The notes below the pieces were generated by a model. That model saw only the letters and a list, made by a program, of their open reading frames with translations. It had not been told where the DNA came from and did not search any database. DNA of 64,000 bases from Ramlibacter lithotrophicus. GTDB lineage: Bacteria > Pseudomonadota > Gammaproteobacteria > Burkholderiales > Burkholderiaceae_C. The position numbers and the translations under genes are program-made. Positions within the stretch are counted from its first letter, which is position 1, and the number at the start of each line of letters is the position of its first letter. The stretch spans positions 1 through 64,000 of the forward strand of contig NZ_VTOX01000002.1 of NCBI RefSeq assembly GCF_012184415.1. Reading direction: 5' to 3'. This document shows, piece by piece, positions 1 through 7,073 of this stretch.

Positions 1-29
1 CTGCGGTCTACAGGTTTGTAGCGGGGCAT
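1..29 (-). CDS. Possible start of a transposase, cut by the left edge
   Basis: A minus-strand frame opens with ATG at 29-27 and reads MPRYKPVDR before the window ends. This short start resembles the N-terminus of some IS4/IS5/IS1182-type transposases, but only from memory. It lies just beyond the last cassette recombination site, where an insertion sequence could end the array. Nine residues cannot prove a family, so the call is tentative. Confidence 0.22.
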
Positions 30-119
30 GGCATCGGCAGGGGCGGCGATGCCTGGTCAACGTTTAACTAGTCAGAAACGCTGACCGGCCGGCGAACCTC
101 CGCGGGAGTTTTTGCACAG

Positions 120-233
120 CCTCAACGTGAAGGTGACCGGCACATTGCGGCAAGGGGCCGCACGGTGCACGGCTTCCAACGGCGCCGTGCGGCCCCTTGC
201 CGCAACGTGTCCGAGTCGACCGACCTGTTATGC
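120..233 (-). other. attC recombination site 3 of the integron
   Basis: Read on the minus strand, this begins with a GCATAAC core holding the stop of cassette gene 3 and ends with a GTTGAGG core. Between them is a long near-perfect inverted repeat (arms built on TTGCGGCAAGGGGCCGCAC). The flanks share GACNCGGACAC and GTGCCGGTCA with the other two sites. About 114 bp long. This is the folded-strand architecture that IntI integrases recognise. Confidence 0.82.
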
Positions 234-665
234 CGCAAGGGCCTTCTCCAGATCGCTTGCGGCAAGGGCATACGCCGCTCGGCTGGCGGGCGAGAACCGC
301 TGCAATGCCGCCTCCGGACTGGCCCGTTCCACGTCAGGAAATTGCACTTCAAACGGATTGGGACATCGGCCTGTGATCGGCCCCGAGTGGGTCCGGAACT
401 GGTGCGCCGTGAGATCGGCGAAGTAATCTGCGACCTCCACCCAGAAGTGCGACGAGTTGTGCTCGCGGTCATAGCCATGAGCGACGTGAACGTTCGCGGC
501 GCGATACTTCGCGGCAATAGCCAGAGCAAAGATAGCGCTTGCCGCCTCGCAGGAGTTCTGGGGGAAAGCCCGCAGAAACGGAAGATCACGGCGCGCGCCC
601 TCTCGCTCCAAGAACGCCGCGGCAGCTTCAGCGGCGGCTTCGAGCATGGCGGGAGTCGGATTCAT
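228..665 (-). CDS. Integron cassette 3: small protein with possible Cys-His-Asp triad
   Basis: 145-residue protein, function unknown. The start is set at ATG 665, three bases after the attC2 core; an upstream in-frame ATG lies inside the attC site. The stop TAA is inside the next attC core, as is usual for cassette genes. Visible pattern: PQNSCE (Cys39), SSHFWVE (His73) and ADLTAHQF (Asp84). This order and spacing resemble papain-like or transglutaminase-like folds, where Cys, His and Asp are catalytic. That family link is an inference from the pattern. No signal peptide or membrane segment is seen, so it is probably cytoplasmic. Expression would depend on a promoter further up the array. Confidence 0.7.
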   Translation of the reverse strand: MNPTPAMLEAAAEAAAAFLEREGARRDLPFLRAFPQNSCEAASAIFALAIAAKYRAANVHVAHGYDREHNSSHFWVEVADYFADLTAHQFRTHSGPITGRCPNPFEVQFPDVERASPEAALQRFSPASRAAYALAASDLEKALAA

Positions 666-1350
666 GCGGCATAACGTAAAAATGACCGGCACACGACGGC
701 ACGCCGCAGGCGTGGTAGTTGTGTGTCCGTGTCGATTGACATGTTAAGACTCGTCTCTCGGTGCGTTCCGTGAACTTGGCCAAAACGCTCTCAGCCACTT
801 TGTCATCGTTGGCCAAATAGGCGACACCGACTACTGCAAGAGAGCCTACCGTTTCCGCAAACGACAGAACCTCCTGGATTTCGTCAGCGGAGTAGTTTGG
901 TTCAATGGCTTCCTCTGTTACCCAGCGCTGAATATGCAGGCCGCCGGTATGCGTGTATGCGCACATCGCCTTCCAAGCATTCGCCTTTATCTTCGAGAGC
1001 ACCTTCGCGGAGAAGGCGGGCGTTTGCTCCAATTGCTCAAGAAGCGTTCGCATTGGAGGCGGTTCGGCGCCCTGGGTGAAAGCTTCGACTTCATCGTCCG
1101 TCGCGCAGAGTGCCAGCCATTCGCCTCGGACATACGCTTCAAATTCGCACCTTACCAACGAGAGGCTAGACGCGAACAGCGAGTGATCGAGCAATACGAC
1201 GATCGCGTGATGGTGGTCCTGCGCAATCGCCAGACAACTTGCTGCTGCTCGGACGCGAGAGTTTGCGGGCAGGTCGCACTCGTGGATCGAGCGACCAATC
1301 CAATTGAGGTAGTCCACTGCACCGCTGTCGAGTTTGAACGTGGTTGCCAT
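628..1350 (-). CDS. Integron cassette 2: conserved unknown protein
   Basis: 240-residue protein of unknown function, resembling uncharacterised proteins common in integron arrays (possibly the DUF6988 type, from memory). The ATG at 1350 is only a few bases after the attC1 core and has no clear ribosome binding site. The body (residues 1-205) is helical, with a HHHAIVVLL segment near residue 50 and a C/F/W-rich central part. No signal peptide is evident. Odd feature: the frame has no stop before attC2. It translates the whole site and ends at 628, overlapping the start of cassette gene 3 by 38 bases. The last 35 or so residues are therefore attC-encoded and may reflect loss of the original stop by a frameshift. 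Confidence 0.65.
   Translation of the reverse strand: MATTFKLDSGAVDYLNWIGRSIHECDLPANSRVRAAASCLAIAQDHHHAIVVLLDHSLFASSLSLVRCEFEAYVRGEWLALCATDDEVEAFTQGAEPPPMRTLLEQLEQTPAFSAKVLSKIKANAWKAMCAYTHTGGLHIQRWVTEEAIEPNYSADEIQEVLSFAETVGSLAVVGVAYLANDDKVAESVLAKFTERTERRVLTCQSTRTHNYHACGVPSCAGHFYVMPHESDSRHARSRR
669..749 (-). other. attC recombination site 2 of the integron
   Basis: About 81 bp, shorter than the other two sites. On the minus strand the outer cores are TCTTAAC and GTTATGC. Inside are GACACGGACACAC and GTGTGCCGGTCA arms around a small ACGCC/GGCGT hairpin. The reading frame of cassette gene 2 runs through it without a stop. Confidence 0.78.
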
Positions 1351-1353
1351 GAG

Positions 1354-1467
1354 TCTTAACGTCGGAGTTGACCGGCACGCACCGGCATTGAGCCGCAGGA
1401 CGTATGCTCCCGCGCACGGCCTGGGGCGCAATGCCGGTGCGTGTCCGTGTCGAACGACCTGTTAGCC
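1354..1467 (-). other. attC recombination site 1 of the integron
   Basis: About 114 bp. On the minus strand it opens with GCTAAC, containing the stop of the HNH gene, and closes with GTTAAGA. The arms ACGCACCGGCATTG and CAATGCCGGTGCGT are perfectly complementary. The outer TCGACACGGAC and GTGCCGGTCAA boxes match those of sites 2 and 3. Close similarity between sites is typical of chromosomal rather than mobile integrons. Confidence 0.85.
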
Positions 1468-2142
1468 AGCATTGAGCGCGGCCTTGAGTTCCTCGATCGA
1501 CATCGGCGGATTCTCCTGATGCAACATGGCGTGGCAGTTCGGACAAACCGGCCGTAGGTCTGCGATGGGGTCGACCTCGTACTCACCATCCGTGAGTGCA
1601 AGCGGCTTCAGATGGTGCACGTGAATGAAGCCCTTTCCGAGCTGGCCGTATGTTTTCTCGAAGGAGAAGCTGCAAACGACGCAGACAGCCCCGTAGTGGG
1701 CGATACACGCCTTCCGCGCCTTAGAGTCTCGCTCGTACGCGTTGACTCGGACGTACTTCTTCGCGCCTTCAGCGTACTGCTGCCCGGGCGGTAGTTCATC
1801 GGGAAATGGACTCGGCCCCTTCGTCTTTATGAGGTTCAGCTTCTTCGAGTACGCGCCTAAGCGCTCGGCCGCGGTGTGCAGCTCTGTCGCGGAGAAGAGC
1901 GGTTTGAAGCGGTCCTGCAGGATGATGGCCTCGACAGTGAGCTCCGGATGCCCAGCCTCCAGCAAAGCGTCCAGGCCTTTGCGCTGCTGCTCGTTGCGTG
2001 GCAACAGCATCCGTTTGACCGTGGGTAGCCCTCCATTGCGCTTAACAGCTTGAAGAAAGCGGCGGCCCCAATAGCCTGCCCTCTTCCCAGCGTCGTAGTA
2101 GCCCTGCACCAGGGCATCCGTGAGTTGCTGTTCGAGTGCCAC
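1462..2142 (-). CDS. Integron cassette 1: HNH endonuclease
   Basis: 226-residue predicted nuclease in the first cassette position, next to the integrase. The C-terminal half carries a zinc-binding HNH (beta-beta-alpha metal) fold: CVVC near residue 143, HVHHLKPL near 163, DLRPVCPNCHAMLH near 190. The N-terminal 100 residues match the helical region seen in many HNH proteins annotated as restriction endonucleases. The start is GTG at 2142, chosen because AAGGAG lies about seven bases upstream. The stop TAA falls in the attC1 core. Likely role is cleavage of DNA, perhaps modified or foreign DNA, but no partner methylase is present and the target is unknown. Confidence 0.85.
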   Translation of the reverse strand: MALEQQLTDALVQGYYDAGKRAGYWGRRFLQAVKRNGGLPTVKRMLLPRNEQQRKGLDALLEAGHPELTVEAIILQDRFKPLFSATELHTAAERLGAYSKKLNLIKTKGPSPFPDELPPGQQYAEGAKKYVRVNAYERDSKARKACIAHYGAVCVVCSFSFEKTYGQLGKGFIHVHHLKPLALTDGEYEVDPIADLRPVCPNCHAMLHQENPPMSIEELKAALNAG

Positions 2143-2159
2143 AGGGGTCTCCTTATGCT

Positions 2160-2230
2160 GGCTAACTTGATATAGCCCGCATCAGCGCGGGATAGCATGG
2201 GAACGCATTCACCTGGGAAGCTCCTTCGGG
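2160..2230 (-). other. attI-type insertion site of the integron
   Basis: The minus strand reads GTTAGCC at 2166-2160, the junction between cassette 1 and the integrase-proximal DNA. Next to it is an inverted repeat CCCGC/GCGGG (2176-2191). The position, between intI and the first cassette with intI pointing away, is where attI lies in known integrons. The outer limit is not defined by the sequence. No strong cassette promoter (Pc) could be identified by eye. Confidence 0.55.
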
Positions 2231-2373
2231 TGCAGCAAGTGCTTGACTTATAAGGCATTGTCGAATTCCCGCCCAGTCCCGGTGCTCACGAAAATGGCGA
2301 GGAACCCCGCGGCGGCGCGGGATTGCGTCGATGCGCGTGCGTCGGCGCCTGGGCTCGGCAGCCTCGCCGACCC

Positions 2374-2416
2374 TTGAAACGTGCCGGCCTGGGGAGCATA
2401 CTGTACGCATATACAG
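2374..2416 (+). promoter_or_regulatory. Predicted intI promoter with LexA (SOS) box
   Basis: TTGAAA (2374-2379), a 17-base spacer and CATACT (2397-2402) form a plausible sigma-70 promoter. It is overlapped by CTGTACGCATATACAG (2401-2416), which fits the LexA consensus CTG-N10-CAG with an AT-biased centre. LexA sites in this position are known to repress intI of class 1 and Vibrio integrons. The integrase is therefore probably induced by DNA damage. The rest of 2143-2471 holds attI and no gene. Confidence 0.75.
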
Positions 2417-2471
2417 CTTCGAAACTGGCGCACGAAGCCGCAATGGGGCGGCCCGTCCGCCGTTCCAGTCG

Positions 2472-3428
2472 ATGCGTCTGCTCGGGCAACTGCGGGAGCG
2501 CCTGCGCTATCTGCACTACAGCCTGCGCACCGAACAGAGCTACGTGTACTGGGCGAAGTTCTTCGTCCACTTCCACGGCCTCAAGCATCCGCGCGATCTA
2601 GGCAAGCGCGACGTCGAGGCGTTCCTCACCATGCTGGCCACCGAGCGCAAGGTGTCCGTGTCCACGCACCGGCAGGCGCTGAGTGCACTGCTGTTCCTGT
2701 ACAAGGAGGTGCTCGCGAGCGAACTGCCGTGGCTGCAGGAGATCGGCCGGCCAGTGCGCAAGCGCCGCATTCCCGCCGTGCTGAGCGCGCTGGAATGCCA
2801 GCGGCTGCTGTCGGTGATGGAAGGCGAAGCGGGACTGCTCGCGCGCCTGTTGTACGGCACCGGCATGCGCCTCGCCGAGGGCCTGTCACTGCGCGTCAAG
2901 GACGTCGACTTCGACCGCCGGGTGATCGTGGTGCGTGAAGGCAAAGGCGCGAAGGATCGTGCGGTGATGCTGCCGCGTGCGCTCGACCGGCCCTTGCGCG
3001 AGCAGTTGGCCCGCTCGCGCAGGCTGTGGGAAGCCGATCGCATCGCGCAGCTGCCCGGCGTGTTCCTGCCCGATGCACTGGCGGCGAAGTACCCGCGCGC
3101 CGGCGAGTCGTGGTCGTGGCACTGGGTGTTTCCGTCGCCGACGCTTGCCGTCGATCCGCGGACCGGCGTGCGGCGGCGCCACCACTTGTTCGAGGAGCGC
3201 CTGTCGCGGGCGCTGCGGCGTTCCGCTGCGCTCGCCGGGATCGACAAGCACGTGACGGCGCACACCCTGCGTCACAGCTTTGCCACGCACCTGCTGCAGG
3301 CGGGGACCGACATTCGCACGGTGCAGGAGTTGCTCGGTCACAGCGACGTGAGCACGACGATGATCTACACGCACGTGGTGAAGATCTCTGCGGGCGGGAC
3401 GATGAGCCCGCTGGACGCGCTGGGCTGA
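2472..3428 (+). CDS. intI: Integron integrase, tyrosine recombinase IntI
   Basis: 318-residue site-specific recombinase that excises and inserts cassettes at attC and attI. It is close to IntI1 throughout: [16 protein letters not shown] at the N-terminus, the core-binding domain with [12 protein letters not shown], and the catalytic domain with [10 protein letters not shown] (first Arg), [12 protein letters not shown] (His and second Arg), [13 protein letters not shown] (His and nucleophile Tyr). The IntI-specific insertion with [10 protein letters not shown] and RTGVRRRHH is present, which separates it from phage and XerCD enzymes. Start: ATG 2472 is preferred over ATG 2331, because the LexA box and promoter lie between the two. 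No good Shine-Dalgarno is visible. All catalytic residues look intact. Confidence 0.95.
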   Translation: MRLLGQLRERLRYLHYSLRTEQSYVYWAKFFVHFHGLKHPRDLGKRDVEAFLTMLATERKVSVSTHRQALSALLFLYKEVLASELPWLQEIGRPVRKRRIPAVLSALECQRLLSVMEGEAGLLARLLYGTGMRLAEGLSLRVKDVDFDRRVIVVREGKGAKDRAVMLPRALDRPLREQLARSRRLWEADRIAQLPGVFLPDALAAKYPRAGESWSWHWVFPSPTLAVDPRTGVRRRHHLFEERLSRALRRSAALAGIDKHVTAHTLRHSFATHLLQAGTDIRTVQELLGHSDVSTTMIYTHVVKISAGGTMSPLDALG

Positions 3429-3541
3429 ACACGGCGTCCGCAGTGTGCGTTGCGTGGATTCCTTAGTGCGAGTACGAAAACGACTGTGCGCCCGGACGCA
3501 GACGCAACCCGTTACCTGATTCCAGTCAAGAAAAAGGATTA

Positions 3542-3560
3542 GGCAGTCACTCAGACTGCC
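3542..3560. other. Perfect 7-bp stem-loop downstream of intI
   Basis: GGCAGTC and GACTGCC flank a five-base loop ACTCA. No U-run follows, so it is not a classical terminator on either strand. It lies between the end of intI and the chemoreceptor gene. The rest of 3429-3646 shows nothing else recognisable. Confidence 0.4.
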
Positions 3561-3646
3561 ACCAATGGATGCGCTATGCCCGCTTCCATTGACGTCGTAC
3601 GCACAACTCGAGATCCGGGGAGCAACCATATGCAAAGCACTGACCC

Positions 3647-5344
3647 ATGTTCCGTCACCTGAAGATCGGCACCAAACTCTTTCTGGCGTTCGGCGTCGTA
3701 CTCGTCCTCATCGCGGTTCTCGCCGCCGTCACCCTCGACAGGATCGGGGTCGCGCGCGACGAGTCCGAAGAACTGATCAACATCGTCCTGAAGAAACAGG
3801 ATCTTGCCGACGATGCGTCGGGCGCCCTCGCCCGGGGTGTCCAGCACTTCAAGAACTACATCCTGCGCGGTGGGGACTACAACAAGAGGTTCGAGGCGGA
3901 CATGGCCGCCATCGAGAAGGCTGCCGCCGCCTACACGGCCCTCGGCTTCAACACGCCGCTCGAAACGGGGCAACTGAAGAAGATCGGCGAGGCGGTGACG
4001 GCGTATCGCGCCGCGATGACCAAGCTCGTCGACCTGCGGGCGAACGGCTTTGGCCCGGCCGAGATGGACAAGACCGTGAGTGGCGGCGACAAGCCCTTGG
4101 CGGATGCGATCGCGGCGCTGAAGGAAGCCAACCACAAGCTGGTCGCCGAGGCCGAAAGCCACGTCACGCACGCCCTGGCCACCGCGCGGGCTGTGGTGCT
4201 GTGGACCAGTGCCGTCATCCTGCTCGTTTCCATCGGCTTCGCATTGCTCATCACGCGCGCCATCACGCGCCCCCTCGCCGAGGCCGTTCGGATCGCCAAG
4301 ACCGTCGCGGCAGGCGACCTCACCGTGCAGGTGCGGGCGACGAGCCGGGACGAGACCGGCGAGTTGCTCGGCGCCCTGAAGGAAATGACAGCGGCCCTGT
4401 CGGGCGTCGTGGGCCACGTGCGGCTGGGTACGGACGCGATCGCCACGGCCTCGGCACAGATCGCCTCCGGCAACCAGGATCTCTCGCAACGCACCGAGGA
4501 ACAGGCGTCGAGCCTTGAAGAGACTGCCGCCTCGATCGAGGAAGTCACCGGCGCCGTCAGGCAGAGTGCCGACAACGCGCACCAGGCCAACCAGCTTGCC
4601 CAGAGCGCGTCCGAAGTGGCCAGCCGCGGCGGCGCCGTGGTCGGCGAAGTCGTGGAAACCATGGCCGGGATCAATGCGGCGTCCCGGAAGGTCGCCGACA
4701 TCATCACGGTGATCGACGGGATCGCATTCCAGACCAACATCCTGGCGCTCAACGCCGCCGTCGAGGCCGCTCGCGCCGGCGATCAGGGGCGCGGCTTCGC
4801 GGTCGTGGCCGCGGAGGTGCGCAGCCTCGCCCAGCGCTCGGCGGCCGCAGCCAAGGAAATCAAGGGGCTGATCGACGATTCGGTCGGCAAGGTCGACTCG
4901 GGCACCGCGCTGGTCGCCCGCGCTGGCGAGACCATGCAGGAGGTGGTCGCGAGCATCAAGCGGGTCAGCGACCTCATCGGAGAGATCAGCGCGGCCAGCC
5001 AGGAGCAGGCCTCCGGCATAGGGCAGGTGAACCAGGCCGTCGCGCAGATGGAGCAGGTCACCCAGCAGAACGCCGCCCTGGTGGAGGAGGCGTCCGCGGC
5101 AGCGCAGTCGCTCAAGGAACAGTCGAACGCCCTCGTCGACGCCGTCAGCGCCTTCAAGCTGGGGACGGACTCCAGGGCCCGCGAGGTCATCGCGCAAGCC
5201 CAGGCCACGAGCCGGAGTGTCGCGGCAGGCGCGCCGTCGCTCCCGACCGGCGGCACGAAGGGGCCAGGCAGGAAACCGACCGTTGCCCAGTTGCCGCTGG
5301 CGTCCAGCCCGCCGCAGGACGACCAGGGCTGGAAGGAGTTCTGA
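3647..5344 (+). CDS. Methyl-accepting chemotaxis protein
   Basis: 565-residue chemoreceptor of the Tsr/Tar class. A first membrane segment (about residues 10-30) is followed by a short periplasmic helical bundle, a second membrane segment near 185-205, HAMP, and a long cytoplasmic signalling domain. The hairpin tip is recognisable as GIAFQTNILALNAAVEAARAG. Glutamine/glutamate pairs before and after it fit methylation helices. The C-terminus ends in GWKEF, matching the aromatic-x-x-aromatic tether (NWETF in E. coli Tsr) that binds CheR and CheB. This suggests use by a flagellar chemotaxis system whose genes are not in the window. The ligand is unknown. Confidence 0.93.
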   Translation: MFRHLKIGTKLFLAFGVVLVLIAVLAAVTLDRIGVARDESEELINIVLKKQDLADDASGALARGVQHFKNYILRGGDYNKRFEADMAAIEKAAAAYTALGFNTPLETGQLKKIGEAVTAYRAAMTKLVDLRANGFGPAEMDKTVSGGDKPLADAIAALKEANHKLVAEAESHVTHALATARAVVLWTSAVILLVSIGFALLITRAITRPLAEAVRIAKTVAAGDLTVQVRATSRDETGELLGALKEMTAALSGVVGHVRLGTDAIATASAQIASGNQDLSQRTEEQASSLEETAASIEEVTGAVRQSADNAHQANQLAQSASEVASRGGAVVGEVVETMAGINAASRKVADIITVIDGIAFQTNILALNAAVEAARAGDQGRGFAVVAAEVRSLAQRSAAAAKEIKGLIDDSVGKVDSGTALVARAGETMQEVVASIKRVSDLIGEISAASQEQASGIGQVNQAVAQMEQVTQQNAALVEEASAAAQSLKEQSNALVDAVSAFKLGTDSRAREVIAQAQATSRSVAAGAPSLPTGGTKGPGRKPTVAQLPLASSPPQDDQGWKEF

Positions 5345-5368
5345 CCGGCGCCGCGCGTACCGGGCTCG

Positions 5369-5551
5369 GGAAAAACGCGGCGTCCGCTTCTCCACGAACG
5401 CCCGCACCGCCTCGTGGTGGTCCGGTTCCATGTGCGCGCTGGCCTGACCGGAAGCGGAGAGCTCCAGCAGCGTTTCCAGCGTCGCATGCTTGCTTTCGCG
5501 CTGCAGCCGCTTGGTCATGCGCAGCACGCTGGCGGGGTTGGCGCGGACAGG
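5369..5551 (-). pseudogene. Remnant of an enoyl-CoA hydratase/isomerase gene (C-terminal part)
   Basis: About 60 codons on the minus strand read VRANPASVLRMTKRL, then LSASGQASAHMEPDHHEAV, then AFVEKRTPRFS. This is the typical end of a crotonase-family protein (NPxxxxxxK, then DHxEAVxAFxEKRxPxF). The catalytic N-terminal two thirds is missing; upstream, the DUF192 gene begins directly. Downstream the frame runs into the antisense of the chemoreceptor gene without the original stop. It is a decayed fragment left by a deletion and not an active gene. Confidence 0.6.
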
Positions 5552-5553
5552 TG

Positions 5554-5928
5554 TCAGCCGACAAAGACCGGTCCGCTCAACCGGTCGCCGGGCTCGATCC
5601 CCCGCTCGCCGAACCACCCCCGCTTCATCTCCAGCACGAACCGCACCGGGGTCTCGCAGCTGCACGGCTCGGTGCTTTGCGGGTCCATTTCGGCCAGCTC
5701 GACGATGGTGCCGTCGTCGCGCACGAAGGCGATCGACAGCGCCAGCGGCGTGTCCTTCATCCAGAAGCTCTGGGGTTGCGGCTCGCCGTTCACGAACAAC
5801 ATGCCTTCGTTCTCGGCCAGCGACTGCCGGTGCATCAGGCCGAGCGCGCGCTCCTGCGCGCCGCGCGCGACGTAGGCGTCGATCTGGTGCTCGCCGGCGT
5901 GCAGCACCATGCGGGGCAGGTTCTTCAT
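5554..5928 (-). CDS. DUF192 family protein
   Basis: 124-residue member of DUF192, a small beta-rich family found in bacteria and archaea with no settled function. The hallmark is visible: ERALGLMHRQSL, then GMLFVN, FWMKDTPLALSIAFV and the C-terminal ALEM-like VLEMKRGWF with GDRL. Start ATG 5928 was chosen over the upstream ATG because the family begins here; no secretion signal is present, although some relatives have one. It sits directly before the hydratase remnant, on the same strand as the next upstream gene. Confidence 0.88.
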   Translation of the reverse strand: MKNLPRMVLHAGEHQIDAYVARGAQERALGLMHRQSLAENEGMLFVNGEPQPQSFWMKDTPLALSIAFVRDDGTIVELAEMDPQSTEPCSCETPVRFVLEMKRGWFGERGIEPGDRLSGPVFVG

Positions 5929-6003
5929 CGGATCGATTCTCGGCTGGCGCGCCGGCGCTTCGCGCCCGCCCTCGCCCACTGGTGCCGTAGGCCGCTGCCG
6001 ACT

Positions 6004-6624
6004 TCAGGCCTCGGCCGCGCGGCCCAGGGCCGTCAGCGCGAGGTACTCCGCGCGCGTCTGCGGCGACACCGAGGCGACCAGCTGGTCGTACGAGGTCTTG
6101 TGGCGGGCCAGGGTGCGCGCCGACGCCACCATGCGCGAGCGGCAGAACCAGTGGCAGGTGTGCTGCATCAGCAGCAGTTCGGCGGAGATGGTGAAGGCGC
6201 GGTCGCGCGGCGACACCTCGGTGCCTTCCATCGCGCGCTCGATGCCGCGCGCGTGCAGCGCCAGCGCCTGCCGCATGTCGAAGGTGGCCGCCGGCGCGAA
6301 ACGGGTCGCGAACGGCACGTAGAAAGGCAGCTTGCTCACGCGTGCCTGGGCCGCGTCGGTGCCCGCGAAGTCGGCCGCCATCCTGGCGAACTGGCTGCGC
6401 AGCGCACGCTCGCTTGCGCGCAGCAGGAGCCAGATCTGGTCGCGCCGCTGCGCGTCGTCCTCGCCCAGCGCGCGCAGGTAGCCCTGCGTCAGCGTTTCCA
6501 TGTGCTTTTCGATCTGGTGGCGGGCCAGGTGGCGCCCGAGGAGCGCGATGCGACGGCCCTGCTCCTGCGATCGCATCGTCCAGAAGGCCGTCGCGGCCAG
6601 CGCGGCCGCGAAGAAGAGTTCCAT
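6004..6624 (-). CDS. Unknown protein with N-terminal membrane anchor
   Basis: 206-residue protein that I do not recognise. Starting at ATG 6624, residues 1-18 are hydrophobic (LFFAAALAATAFW) and could anchor it in the inner membrane. The rest is Arg- and Ala-rich and predicted helical, with HLARHQIEKHMETL and a Cys/His/Trp patch LMQHTCHWFCRSR near residue 155. The divergent small gene at 6683 starts 58 bases away, so the two may share a promoter region. Confidence 0.6.
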   Translation of the reverse strand: MELFFAAALAATAFWTMRSQEQGRRIALLGRHLARHQIEKHMETLTQGYLRALGEDDAQRRDQIWLLLRASERALRSQFARMAADFAGTDAAQARVSKLPFYVPFATRFAPAATFDMRQALALHARGIERAMEGTEVSPRDRAFTISAELLLMQHTCHWFCRSRMVASARTLARHKTSYDQLVASVSPQTRAEYLALTALGRAAEA

Positions 6625-6682
6625 TGCTGCCTGATTCGTGTGGCCCCGAGTGTAATCAGGGCGCATCGGCGACACTGTGCCC

Positions 6683-7063
6683 ATGGCGACCTTCACGCTC
6701 GACTGGCTGGATTTCGACTACAGCGAAGACTCGCAGGGCCACGGCAGTTTCGACGCGATGGCCTCGGTCAACGCGGCCCAGTTGCCCGCGCTGCAGCAGG
6801 AGCTCGCGCGCGTGCTCGACTGGGCACACCGTGAATTCGCCGGCGTGCGCGCGCCGCTCGACGAGGGTGGCGACTGGGACTTCGAGCTGCAGGGGGTGCA
6901 GGAGGTGCCGGCGCCGCTGGACGTCCGCTGGGACGAAGGCGCCGGCCGCCTCGAGCTGAAGCCGGGCACGCCGGGCGCCCCGCGCATCACGCTGAGCCTG
7001 ACGCTGACCGGCACGCCGGCTTTCTGCGACGCGTTCCGCGGCGCCTTCGCCGCGGCTACCTGA
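6683..7063 (+). CDS. Conserved unknown protein
   Basis: 126-residue acidic protein with no membrane segment or signal. It starts MATFTLDWLDFDYSED and has alternating hydrophobic and charged stretches suggesting a small alpha/beta fold, ending in ITLSLTLTGTPAFCDAF. A GTG six bases upstream is an alternative start. It is divergent from the anchored protein at 6004-6624 and convergent with the crystallin-like gene. No function can be assigned. Confidence 0.6.
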   Translation: MATFTLDWLDFDYSEDSQGHGSFDAMASVNAAQLPALQQELARVLDWAHREFAGVRAPLDEGGDWDFELQGVQEVPAPLDVRWDEGAGRLELKPGTPGAPRITLSLTLTGTPAFCDAFRGAFAAAT

Positions 7064-7073
7064 GCGCGCCTTC

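Noticed and set aside
2331-2471. Upstream ATG 2331 as the integrase start
   Set aside because: It would place the promoter and LexA box inside the gene; the added residues do not resemble IntI N-termini.
2472-3428. Prophage integrase
   Set aside because: IntI-specific insertion residues and the adjacent attC array point to an integron, and no phage genes are near.
3551-5665. A 704-codon minus-strand frame opposite the chemoreceptor
   Set aside because: Antisense shadow of a high-GC gene. Only the short hydratase-like part beyond the chemoreceptor stop was kept, as a pseudogene.
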